Positions 1 to 11,177 of a stretch of DNA of 64,000 bases are shown in pieces. A model generated the notes under the pieces. The model made no database searches. It was given only the letters and a program-made list of their open reading frames with translations, and was not told the origin of the DNA. Source of the DNA: Micractinium sp. NFX-FRZ (taxonomy: Eukaryota > Chlorophyta > Trebouxiophyceae > Chlorellales > Chlorellaceae); contig JAPTJF010000181.1 of assembly GCA_029339195.1 (NCBI GenBank), forward strand, positions 1 to 64,000, written 5' to 3'. Numbering within the stretch: the first letter of the stretch is position 1; each line of letters begins with the position of its first letter. A program made the translations under genes and the position numbers.

Positions 1-192
1 CTTCCGATTCCGATAATCCTGCTTTCGCCGCCGCCTTGAACCGGGTAAATTCACCCACGGGTGGACACCCTGGCATAGTGCGAGGGTGCCGCTCCCCTTT
101 TGTTGTCACCCCCGCCCCAGTGTCGTGTGTCACGCCCGCTGACGTGCCACACGGCCCCTGGGACTTGAACCAATTCGTCTGTGCCCGCTAGG

Positions 193-217
193 CCTAAACC
201 CTAAACCCTAAACCCTA
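193..217 (+). repeat. Short interstitial telomere-type repeat
   Basis: Three and a half tandem copies of the CCCTAAA unit lie inside otherwise ordinary GC-rich sequence. This is the C-rich strand of the TTTAGGG telomere repeat of plants and many green algae. The array is far too short to be a chromosome end and sequence continues on both sides. It is either an interstitial remnant or a telo-box-like element. No adjacent gene is recognised that it could regulate. Confidence 0.85.
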
Positions 218-1807
218 ATCCTATCTGTGCCCGTAGGTCATCGGCCTACTGCGCCCCCCAGTCACCGGCCTCCTCGGCCCCTCCTACGACGCGGCGCTGC
301 GGAGGGCGCGAGGGCAGGCGGGCGCTGCCGCAGCTGCCTCAGCCTCCTTCTCGGCAAGCGCCCAGATGGACCCCTGAGCACGGCACAAGCGCAGAGCAGG
401 GGGATTAACACGTGCTCTGCCAGCCAGCCAGCCAGCAAGCCAGCAAGCCAGCAATTAAGCCAGCCAGCTGTGGGTTCTTGCAACCACACACCCAACTGCC
501 ACTGGCCTCCTCACCGCCCCATCGCAACCCGATTATGGCACAACGCCTCTAATTCTGGTGGCTCAAAAGCTCTATACTTGGCCCTCAATGGCCTCAAAGC
601 TGCCGTACTGTCAGCTGCTGGTACACAGCTGTTTTCAGCACTACCGCCAGTGCCCTGGTTATGTCCTTACCCACAAGCCTCAAGTGGTACGGACTCTCTC
701 CGCACTCTCTAACAATTTACCTCTGATAATAACAAGCACGCCACAGTCTTCCCTTCTACCGCACAGTACCCCCCTGCAGACTCCAGCCGTACTGCTAATA
801 ACCTCAAACCATTGATGCACCGTTCCCGTTGAGACGCACCATGCCCCCCCCCTGCCCTTTTCCAGACTGACACCACTTGCAAAAGTTACACGTTCCCCAG
901 CCCATCCCGGATGTCAATTGTTTGCTGATGCGCGGTCTGTTTGCATACGAAGAGGAACAGAGGAATGCCAAGCGGTTGAGAAAACTTGGCATGCCAGCAC
1001 GGCCGATGCCAGGAAGGGATGGTTGGGGGGGTGGGGGTGGGGGGCACAGCAGGCAGGGGCGCAAGCTCATCTTCAATTGTGGGTCCCAAGGGCAAGGCTC
1101 GGCTGGTGCAGAAGAGGGGCTCCGTGCCAGCAGCGGGGAAGCTGCTGCACGGCGGCGGGGTGGGCTGCTGTGCCTGCTGTGCTGCTTTTTGCCCAGCTCC
1201 CGGTGGCACATCTCGCGAACCCCTGTCTCTATACCCCCTAACGGCTCGCTCCCTCTGTCCCCGGCGGGGCTGTCGACCCGCTGCTGTGCTGGGAATTGAT
1301 GGGTCCATGACCGCTGTGCTGGGAATTGATGGGTCCACGCCCGCGACAGCATTGCAGCAGCTGGGCACTGCCTCTCCACCTTCTTGCATGAGGCTGTGCC
1401 TATCCTGTGCTGCAGCGTAGACCTTATCATCGTATTACAGCAGCATGACAACTACTCTGAGTTTGCGATTGACAACGTTGCACACGTAAGAAAGTAAGGC
1501 AGCCCTGTGCAGGGCGCGTGCGGCAGCACACGCCATGGCACGCGCGCAACGCTGTTGGCGCGCAATCAATCGGAGCGAGAACAGGGCAGTGGCGCTGTGG
1601 GACAGAGATGCGTAGACGTGGAAAGGGGTACACAGGTTGGTAGGAAGACAATCAGAACAGGGGTCTACAACCCAGTTCGGTAAGAAAGCAACATTCAACA
1701 CTCAACTCCTGAGCTTGCGTGCTCAGTGAGCGGTGCAGCGGCAACGCACTCAAGGTGAGGCAGCCCACCCACGCAAGTGCAGCTCCACAGGAGCTGCATC
1801 CTCATCC
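218..1807. other. No gene recognised; short repeats only
   Basis: Open frames exist here on both strands, but none has a recognisable domain, a consistent splice pattern or a convincing start. The stretch holds a CAGC-type tetranucleotide run near 418-470 and a 25-bp direct repeat at 1283-1307 and 1313-1337 (period 30). The right part, up to 1807, would contain the 3' untranslated region of the minus-strand SBP gene. A TGTAA-type algal poly(A) motif on the minus strand near 1434 is a possible end of that transcript. Confidence 0.6.
1283..1337. repeat. Direct repeat, two 25-bp copies
   Basis: The segment GCTGTGCTGGGAATTGATGG plus five more bases occurs twice, at 1283-1307 and 1313-1337, identical apart from the short spacer. 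Nothing recognisable surrounds it. Confidence 0.9.
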
Positions 1808-4800
1808 TCACTTCCTTGCGCAGCAGGAGGGTGCCGGTGCAGGTGCGGCGCTCCCCCCGCCACAGCACCCACCGCCAGCCGGTGGCGCAGCACCTGCCGC
1901 CTGGCCCGCCGGGCGGGGGCCCTCACACCCGGCGCACCCCGGCACCGTGCTGCTGGCGCCGCTGCAGCAGCAGCACTTGCCGCTGCCAGCGCCGCAGGTG
2001 CCGCCGTGGGTGTGCTGCCCCTCCTGCTTGCCCTCCTGCTCATCCTCCTCGTCGCTGCTCTCGGAAGAAGTGCAGCAGGCACACCTGCAGTGGGTGGGAG
2101 CACAGGCAGCCAAGGTGCAGTGCAAACCTTGCGCAGGGTGCAGCTTGCCACAAGCTGGTAATCGTCGATTGCAGAGAGCAGCACACAGGACACAACAGCG
2201 TGCAGCAACGTGTGGAGGCCGACCGTCAGGGTCGGGCAGCGTGGGAGAACGCGGCATGCTGGAAACAGCGCATACCTGTCAAGCAGGGCGCAGGGGCAGC
2301 CCGGCGCGCACAGGCAGCCGGGGTTGCGGCGTGGCGTGCCCGGCTGCATCTCTGGCGCTGCTGCCGGCGCCGGGGCTGGGGCCTGCCGCTGCGGCTTGAC
2401 CTCCTGCTCCTCCTGCTGCTCCTGCTGCTGCTGCCGCTGTTGTGTTGGCATCTTCACAGCTGCCAAAGTTGGCAGCAGCTGCTGCTGTACTGCCAGTGGC
2501 GCCAGCGCCAGCGCAGCCGGCGGCGACGGCTCTGCCCCCTCCTCCTGCCACTGCCGCGCGTGCTGCTGCAGCTGCAGGAGTACAGCCACCTCCATACCCA
2601 GGGCATCAGCTGCCGCCATGCCAGCAGCCGCCCTGAAGAAAGCCGCCGGGGTCTGCCCATCGGCGGCGCAGCAGCAGTCCCAGGCTCGTGCCCCGGGGGC
2701 GCACCGCCCCAGCAGCAGCAGCAGGGCCTGCCGGGCTGCCCCTGGGGTGGGCAGAAGGGCGGCCAGGTGCAAGGGGGAGAGGCCCATGGGGCCTGCCAGG
2801 AGGGCAAAGGGGTGGGGGTAACGGGAGGGGAGGGGCCCAGTGAGATAATTGGTTTCATACACGTGTCACACCCAGCCTCTCTTTGAAAAGGGCCGCTCCA
2901 TCAAAAGCATGCATGGTCCCAGCCACATGCAGGCTGGCGTGAAAAGAAAACCAGGCGCCCCCGTATGTCACATACGTACCCCGTCCACAAGCCCCCAGCC
3001 CCGCCCCAGCCCCTGCCAAAGCAGCCCCACATCCCAGCCCCACATCCCATCCCAGCCCACACCCACCTGCCAGGTCGCAGCGCCAGGGGCTGCCCGCCTC
3101 CTGCCCCCACTCCAGCAGCGCCTGGAGCATGGGCAGGGAGCCGGACTGCACCGCGCGGTGCAGCAGCGACACGCCATCCCGCCCAGCCAGCTGCAGCACA
3201 GGGTGGAAGAGAACTCAGGGTGGGAACTCAGGGCGTGTCGGCGCGTGTCGGGGCAGGGGCATGCCAGGGCGCGTAGGCCAGGGCAGAGCAGGGCAGGGTG
3301 CGTCCGTGCAGGGGGTGAAACCTGGCCGGCAAGGGTGGGCAGCCTGAAGTGGGTTGCCCCTTGTGCCGAGAGTTCTTCACACACCATCCTCTTCCCTGCC
3401 TGCCGCTCGCTGCCACTCCCAAGCCCAGCGCACCACCCTGCACGTCCTGCCAGCCCAGCAGCACATGCGTGCATCACAGGCGCACCTCGGCGGCGCGCTG
3501 CCTCGCGGCAGCGCTGGTTGCCTGCATGGAGAGGTGCAGCTGGGAGAGGCCGTCCAGGCGGCCCACAGCCGCCGCAGCTGTGCTGCCCACCACTTCGGGC
3601 TGCAATGCTCGCTGCAGCACCGAGGCGGCGGCCGCAGCGCTGGACCCGCCCTGCGCCTGCAGCACAGACAGCAGCAGGGCGGCCGTGGCGGGCAGGCCGC
3701 GGGCAACCGCCCAGAACAGCAGCCTGCAGGGGGAGGCGGGCAGGCAGGAGGCAGAGACAGATGGTCAAAGGCTGAGCGCGGAGCGGGCTTGGATGGTACC
3801 GCGAGGTCGCCTGCCCAGGAACTGTGCTCTGGAGGCAAGGCCTTTCCTCTCCCTGCTCCCAAATGCAGCTGCAGGGGCGGTACCACCAGGGCAGCGGCAG
3901 CTACCTGGCAGCTGTGGCCTCCACAAGAGGGTACTGCATCTTCTCCGGCCGCCCCAGCCATTCGTGCACAATGCCGAGCTGCGGACAGGAGGGGGGATGC
4001 AGTAGCGCAGTTGGGCATGTTTGCACTGAGAACACGCATGACCAAGCAGTAGAGCCAGTAGTGCTCAACGCACAGCTGCGGATGGTGGGAATAGAAGCAG
4101 CACACACTCCATTCATAAGCTTCACAATGACCAGAGCACCCAGTCACAGGCATTGCTCAGGTGCAGTGCCAGGGCAGGGACGGGGAGGGGTGGACCGGGT
4201 GGCGAGACGGGCCGCCGGCCGGCACCCCTCGCTGCATGCAGGCAAGTCAAGCCTGCGGCGCGCAAGCTGGGGGATGCCCCGGGAAGCAGCCCAGCCCAGC
4301 CCAGCCCAGCACAGCATGGCACAGCACAGCACGACACGGCACAGCACAGCACAGCAAGGTTCATACCTGGTCGAGCAGCGGCTGAGGCAGCGCGCCCACC
4401 CCGCCCGCCTCCGCAAGCTTGCACAGCTCGGCGTGGACGGCTGGGGAGGAGACCACAAGCACCCGGGCACCTGCACGCATGGTCATACGTAGGAGGAGCA
4501 CGCAGGGGCAGGGTTACTATCAAAGGCAGGAGCCGGGCGTGCGCGGGGCAGGAGTGGCGCAGGTTGCCAGGTGCACACATGGCCCGGGGGCAGTGCGTGC
4601 ACAGCTGGCGACACAGCAGTGCTCTGCATGTGCCAGCGGCGATATGCACGCACGCACCCATGCGCCCGCTTTGTGTGAATGGATGCGTGTGCGCACCTCT
4701 GGGTGCGGTGTAGGCGCGGCGGCAGATGTCGAGGTGGAGCAGGCCCGGCAGCAGCGCCTGCCCCGCCGCCTGCTGCAGCTGCTGGCTGGGCAGCAGCAGG

Positions 4801-7347
4801 CGCAGGCTCTGCATGCGTGCCGCCCCTGCTGTCACGCGCCGGCCACTGGCTGCCGCGGCTGCTGGGCTGCCGGCGGCGCCGCCCTGACGAGTAGTCTCTT
4901 GGCTGGGCCCGCAGCAGGCCGGCTGGGCAGCAGCCGCAAGCTGGCAGCAGCTGGGCGGCGCGCCCGCTTGATTGGGCGCGGACATCTGCACGGCCGCCTG
5001 GGCAGGCGCCGCCGGCGGCAGCACCCCACCGTCGGACATGACCGGCTGTGCGCCTGCATTTGGGGCTGGGCCCGTGCCGGCGGCGTCCGGCCGCGGCACC
5101 AGCCCGACCAGTTGCAGCTTGTTGGTGCAGCAGCCGCAGCAGCGCTGCTCAAAGGAGGCGGCTGCGGCTGCGGCGGCCGCGCCCGCCAGGTCAGCGCCGC
5201 TGGCGGCGTGCACCGGCGCCTGGCAGCTGCACTCGGCGCACATCGCGGCGGCGGGCTGCACGTACCGCCCCTGCAGCCTCAGCAGCAGCTGGCAGTCGTT
5301 CTGCAGCATGTTGAGCCCGCTGACACGCAGCATGTCGGGTTGGGAGGCCAGCAGGAGCGGGGGGGAGACGTCCAAGATGGAGGGCACAGCGCGGGCCGAG
5401 GGCGACCCCTCGATGTCCCACGTCTGCGGCAGCAGCGGCGGCGAGGTTGCACCAGGCGGCAGCGTCAGGGGCAAGCAGGTGCGGCGGCAGGTGCAGCGTG
5501 AGGGACAAGCAGGTGCGGCAGCAGGTGCACCGTCGGCAGAGGGAGGGGGGGTGCCGGGGCAGGGAGAGGGGCCGGGGCAGAGGAGCAGATCCTGAGATCC
5601 AATGATGGTCTAACATTTCAGGCAGTGCAGCGCGAGAACGACTTCACTGGACTCGGTTGGACTGAAGACAGTGAAACAGGAGCTATTGAGGCGCACACAC
5701 ACACGCACCCATGGACAGCAGGAGCAGAGGTGCGGAATGGACAGCTGGCGGCCATGCGGGCAAGTAAGGGCAGGCACGGCAGGCACGGCAGGATCCCCAA
5801 GTTCTTCATCAACAAAGTGAGAGTCAGGTTTGGCACAATGCATGCAGTCGGGCGGGGCCGGCGGCGGGCCCACCTTTTGCAGGCGGCCGCGGTGCACCAG
5901 CGCCACGTGTGACCCAGCCTGGACCAGCATCGTCTTGGAGCGCCACAGAGCCTCGCCTGCAGGGGAGGTACCAGGTCAGGACGCATTCAGGAGGTGACCT
6001 AGACAGGAGAGGATCAGCTTCAGGAGGGGACGCAATCAGGAACTGACAAAGTCAGGAGGGGACCAAGTCAGGAGGGGAGCAAGTCAGGAGAGGATGCGTT
6101 CGGGAAATGACCAAGTCAGGAGGGGACCAAGTCAGGGGAGGACCAAGTTGAAAAAGGTCAGGGGGCTGAGGCCGAGCGAGACAGGGGAGGGAATGAGGAG
6201 CGCCGGGACAGCTGGCAGGCGCCGGCGCGCCGGGACACAAGCGGCAGAAGGGCATAGGTGCATGGGGTTTGTCGGCAGGCAGGCGAGCTAGTTGCCAAGC
6301 AGGCATGAGTGCACACACCACCCATGTGGGCTGTGCGTTTGAGCGGGAGCTGGGCTGGAGAGACAGAACGTAGCCACGCCTCAGCGTGACCACAGCACCC
6401 ACCTGACTGCAGCATGCGCTCCACTACTCGCCGCACTGCCCGGTCGGTGGGCTCTGGTGCGGCTGCCGACGCTGGCCGCTTCTGCCCGCAGCAGGCGGCA
6501 GCAGCCGGCGCCGGTGCTGGCGGTGCTGCTGCCAGCGGGCCGCTTCCCTGTGCGGCAGGCTTGGCCGGGGCATGGCAGCAGGCCTTGCGCGCCCCCGCCG
6601 CCTCCTGAGCCTCTGCTGCAGCTGCGCCGGCAGGGCGTGCCTCTGCTGCCTCTGCTGCAGGCGCCGCATCAGCTGCTGCCGCAGCTGGCGCTGCATCTGT
6701 GTGCTGCGGCGCCGCCGCCCCCTGCTGCGCGGGACCTCCTTCCGCCTCCCCGGCTGCCGCCGCCCGCTCCTGCGCCGCTGCCAGCATGCCGATTAACAAT
6801 GCTTGCACCGTGAGGTGCACGCAGCCGGGGCGCAGGTAGCCATCCAAAGAGGTGACAGCGCCCTCAAACCAGCCCCTGCAACCATTCCAAGTGACGTGTG
6901 GAGGGCAAGGGAGCGGCGCAAGAGGTCAGCAGGAGGCCGGCCAATGCCACAGCTTGTGCGCGTGTTCAGTAGGGACAGGCAGGAGGGCGGACAGGGCATG
7001 GGGGCAGAGCGCCTTGCACGGCCGACCTGCAGCGCCGCAGCGTGGCGCAGCGCAGCGCAGCACAGCGCAGTACGCAGCTGCCAGCTCAGCACAGGCAGGC
7101 GCCCCCCCTGCTCCCACTCACTTCAGGTGGTCCCTGAGCCCTGCTGGCAGCTCAGCAGGCGTGCACCCAAACAGCTTGACGCTGACCGTAGCCAGGGTGG
7201 GGGGTGGGGACTGGCGCGAGGTGGTGGCAGCGGCCGAGGCGCTGCCCGTAGCGGCCGCGCCTGTCGAAGTGCCGGGCGCCCGAGTCGCGCTGCTGCTGGC
7301 GGGCGCGGCGCCCCCGGTGTTGGCAGGTGAGGCACGATGCTGCTGCA

Positions 7348-7396
<49 letters not shown>

Positions 7397-7743
7397 TTGT
7401 GCCTGCTGTGCCTGCAGCGGTGCCAACACTGGAATGCCCACAGCCACTGCTGCGGCGGGGGGCTGCATCAGGGCGCCGGCTGCAGAGGCCGCCAAGTATG
7501 AGGGCTGCGGCACCGCCTGCATGGGCGCTGACCCATGCAGCATGATGCTGCCATGCACCTGCTGCTGCTGGAGCGCCGGCGGCGGCAGCGGCCCAAACAG
7601 GGACGGATCCAGAGGCAGCACCTGATGCCGCATGATGCCCTGTGCCAGCTGCAGGCTGCTGGGATGCTGCTGCAGGTGATGCGGCAGCCAGGCGCCACCT
7701 GCCGGCAGCACAAGTGGCGCCGCGCTCGCCGCCGTGTGCCACG

Positions 7744-7781
<38 letters not shown>

Positions 7782-10615
7782 GCCTGCTCCTGCTGCGCCT
7801 GCTGCGGGGTGACATCCTGGGACAGGCTGGAGGTGAGCCAGGAGGCCATTTCTTCGGCCAGCCCCGCCTCCCCGGGCTGCAGCGGCCCCAGCGCCTGGTG
7901 GAACAGATCCTCGTAAGGCGTGGGCTTCAGCTGGTCCAAATCAAAGTCAAGCAGCGGCAGCGGGGGAGAGAGCTGCCGCGACGGCGGCTGCGGCAGGGAC
8001 GCGGCAGGTGCGGCCGGCAATGGCACCTGCTGCTGCTGAGGCCGCTGCTGCTGCTGCTGTGCCTGCTGCTGCGCCTGCTGATAAACGTGGGGTGGCGAGG
8101 CGCTGGCGGGTGCGGAGCCGGAGGCGGACGTGTCGGATGACCCAGGGCTGACGGCTGAGGGCGGCGGCACAAGCTGCGGCTGCTCCTGCTGCTGCTGGGC
8201 AGGCGGCTCAGCGGGCTGGCCCCCAGCCGCAGCTGCTGTTGCCGCTTCCGCAGCTGCTGCAAAGGCACCGAGCGCCACATCAGCTGGCAGCACAACTGCT
8301 GCCGCCGCCGCGACTCCTGTCGGGTGCTGCAGTGGCGCCGCGGGCGATGCCTTGCCCCGGCTGCGCTTGGCGCGCTGCCCTCCCTGCTGCTGCTGTTGCT
8401 GCTGTGGTTGCTCCTGCTGCGCCTGCGCCGGCGCCGGCGACTGTTCGGCGTCGTCGCCGGCGTCGGCGCCCTGCTGGCGCTTGCGCCGCCGCGCGTTGTG
8501 CCTCTCCAGCTGCTTGCGACAGCTGTGCTTCCCCGGGTCAAACTCTGCAGTTGACCGGGCAAGCAGAAGGGGCAGAGCGGGGCGCCGTTCAATTGAGCAA
8601 GAGCGGGCGATAAACGGGAGGGCGCGGCTGGGTGAGAGATTGCACCAGTGGCACAGTTGCCGAGGGGAGCAGCGAGCTGAGCTACCATGCCGCAGTGGGG
8701 TGCCCAATTTGTGCCAACTCTGTGCTGGCATCCCCGCTTGAATCTCCCCCCAAAGGCCAACTGCATGCCCAGCCCAGCCAGCCTGCCTACACCTTTGTCC
8801 CTGCCAGGCAGCCAGCCAGCCTGCCCGTGTGACCCCCTGCCAAAGCAGCACACACACAGCACACAGCACATCTGGCCCCTTGCCAGCCCACCAGCTGGGA
8901 GCGGGTGCCTGCTGAGCCCTTGCTTGCCCCTGCCCGCCCATCCCGCACAGCTTGTGCTTTCCCAGCCCTCCAGGTCCTGATCAATACATCAAAGCCCGCC
9001 CGACCTGGCAGCCTGACTCAGCCAGCCTCACTCCCCCGCCCTGGTACAGCGCCCAGCACAGTGCTGGATCTATCCCGCCCGCCTGCCCATGCCAGCCAGC
9101 TGTGCGCGGCACCTGGCAGGGGGGCCGCCGAACCTCTGGCCCGGCCACCCATCCCGGCCCCTCACACCCCACCCCAGCAGTTCAGGGCTGCGCCCACGCC
9201 CCCACCTGGCAGGGGGTGTGCGTGCCCGCAGCGCTGGCAGAAGCGCAGCTGTTCTCCGTCCCGTGCAAACACATCCGCTTTTATGTGGACTGTGCAGATC
9301 CTGCAAGAGTCACGGGTGGGCAGTTGGGTCACGCTAGGTGTGACATTCCTGGAGTGCACAAAAGTACCAGGTTCACCCCGAAAGCTGTACGCAGCATCTG
9401 GTTGTGCTTATGGGATGCGCAGCTCCTGCAGCAAGAACGACGCATAACTGGGGGTCAGACGGGCCAAAACCAGCGAGGAGCATCACAGCAGGTGCCTGGC
9501 TGCGCACAGCACAAGCAGATGCTGCAAGCGCTGGGCATGTGCAGTCAGTCTTGAGGAGTGCTGACATCAGCAACGATGTGTAGACTGTGCAGGTCGCCCA
9601 GTTGGGTGCAGGCGAGTCAGGCAGCCACAGTCAGACCGAGATCGGCAACCAGCAGGAGCAGGACAGCCTGCTGGCCAAGGGTGCCATGGGCAGCGGGCAT
9701 GGGCTGGTGGTGGATGCACCAACCAGTATGCAGCTGGTTGCCACCAAAGGCCCGCGTGAGCCATGAGCAGGCAGCCATTGGCGGGCCGGCAGCCAGCTCA
9801 GCAGGCAAGCACATGCTCACTTGTTGCGCTGGTGGTAGTAGGTGTGAGAGCTCAGGTCGGCGCCGCACCCATCAGCCTGGCAGACGGGTGCTGGCCCGCC
9901 AGGCGCAGCGCCGCCCGCCTTGCCCTTGCGCTGCCGCGCACCACGGCCGCGCGTGCCAGCGGGTTCAGTGGTGGCAGCCGCACCGCCGCCGCCCAGAGTT
10001 GTCGAGGGCAGGCTGTCGCCGCTGGGCGCGACGCCGGGCCCGCCGGGGGGCAGCGCCGCGCCGCCGCCCTCGCCGCTGCCGCCGGCCTTCACCACCCCGC
10101 AGATGAAGCCTTCCAGCATGCCCCCCACTGCGGAGCACCCGCCTGGGTGCTGCCTCTGCGGCGGCAGGGCCAGCTGCTGTGCCGGGTCCTGCTGTGGGGC
10201 GGGGCCACCGGCCCCTGCCGCCACGCTGACCACACGTGGCAGCGCTGTGGCTGTCATCGCAACAGGGTCCCAGTGCCAGTCTGCCTCACTCCAGCTTGCG
10301 CTATCGCCTGCACGGGTGCGCAACACCGGGGAGGCGGCCAGGGTTGTATGGTGTTGGCTCAAGTGCGGGCTGGTGGCGCCAGGAGCCGCGGCAGCTGTAC
10401 CTGCGGAGGCGGCGCGCGCCACACCTCTGGCGCCGCTCTCGCACGCACACCGCTTCCCGGGCGCACATCATGGGGACCTGCGCTCCTCTGCAACACCGTG
10501 GGGGGCTCTTGTGCCGCCCAAGCGCAGCAGCAAGCCCGGCTTGGCAATTGCCCCCCCGCCCCGCACCTGGTGGCAACGCATCCTCCCATGATGCCACTGT
10601 GCCCGGGATGGGCAT
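1808..10615 (-). CDS. CRR1: SBP-domain transcription factor, CRR1-like copper-response regulator
   Basis: Nuclear zinc-dependent DNA-binding regulator. Thirteen exons are phase-consistent: 10615-10567, 10307-9821, 9300-9206, 8544-7122, 6875-6403, 5956-5874, 5423-4697, 4470-4367, 3978-3905, 3723-3486, 3190-3067, 2792-2276, 2084-1808; about 1,556 aa. The SBP box (residues ~159-236) is assembled from exons 2-4. It has CQADGC, ICTVH, FCQRCGHAH and EFDPGKHSC supplying both zinc sites, then the basic NLS ARRRKR. Downstream come polyQ tracts, the long-SPL motif KLFGCTPAELPAGLR and GYLRPGCVHLTV (~665-715), an ankyrin-like region (~1190-1380; DGVSLLHRAVQSG, GLSPLHLAA), and a C-terminal tail (~1447-1556) with about 18 Cys, including KCCCC. 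SBP + ankyrin + metallothionein-like tail is the known architecture of Chlamydomonas CRR1, which senses copper and binds GTAC cores. Orthology is inferred. The final AAGTGAGG could also be a splice donor, so the 3' end is slightly uncertain. Confidence 0.85.
4286..4357. repeat. CAGCC / CACAGCA low-complexity repeat in intron 8
   Basis: Tandem CAGCC units grade into CACAG/CACGG units. The array sits in the intron between exons 8 and 9 of the SBP gene, just before the exon-8 donor on the minus strand. A similar sequence recurs in the intron of the dual-acylated coiled-coil gene near 57.5-57.7 kb. Confidence 0.8.
5965..6160. repeat. GTCAGGAGGGGACCAA minisatellite in intron 5
   Basis: About a dozen imperfect copies of a 13-16 bp unit (consensus roughly AAGTCAGGAGGGGACC) fill most of the left half of the intron between exons 5 and 6 of the SBP gene. 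The purine-rich strand is the plus strand, so the pre-mRNA carries a pyrimidine-rich tract close to the exon 6 acceptor. Confidence 0.85.
7349..7780 (-). repeat. Coding CAG runs encoding polyglutamine
   Basis: Two long CTG runs on the plus strand (about 7349-7392 and 7745-7780) read as CAG on the coding strand. They give Gln tracts in exon 4 of the SBP gene, downstream of the DNA-binding domain. They are likely length-variable. Confidence 0.9.
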
Positions 10616-11177
10616 GAGGTGTGCGGCAAAGCCCCAGTGACAAGAAAATGTCGCGGAGGAGAAGCTGGGATATGCGGGGCCGACAGTTGAGCACCTGAGA
10701 TGAAACGACGTGTGCCAGCGCCGAAGCGAAGCGCAGAGGCTTTGGATTTGCCTGGTACAGGTTGTGCCAGAGCAAAGCATGGCGCAGCAGGTGAAGCAAT
10801 GAAGCGATGTTTCCGCTACTCATGTTGGCCTAGGACCGTTGGAAACGTGATCGAAGGGCTGCAAAATACTGCTGCGCTGCCCAGTGCATTTATCGACACT
10901 CGGTAAGCCGGAGCACCTCGTCTCCAGCCGGGGCACGCTTGCAGTAGGCCTCTCGTCCTTTTCGGTGATTCCGTAACGCATGTGCATCTGCATCAGGGCA
11001 TGGCTGCCTGGCGGGGCGCCCCAGAAGTTGACTGCCGCCATGATTGACCGGCCGGCTTCACCGCTGCAGGGCGCCGCCCCCTTTCCAGGCTCAGCTTCAG
11101 CATCACCTTCGGCTTTGACAGGCCCGGGTTTCACGAACGGGCGTGTGCTGGTTCGGAGCAAGCAGCACGCAAGGGTG
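10616..11177. other. Divergent intergenic region between the SBP and ubiquitin-like genes
   Basis: The minus-strand SBP gene starts at 10615 and the plus-strand ubiquitin-like gene at 11178, so this is probably a shared promoter region. An open minus-strand frame (about 10841-11320) with coding-like codon choice crosses it and overlaps the start of the plus-strand gene. I could not connect it to any gene. Confidence 0.5.

Noticed and set aside
227..712. Open frame on the plus strand near the left edge
   Set aside because: Low-complexity Pro/Ser/Gln translation driven by CAGC repeats, with no domain and no splice support.
804..1451. Long overlapping open frames on both strands
   Set aside because: Long frames are common by chance at this GC content; translations are low complexity and antisense to each other.
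4286..4357. Possible coding function for the CAGCC/CACAG tract
   Set aside because: It lies between two exons that join in phase without it, so it is intronic.
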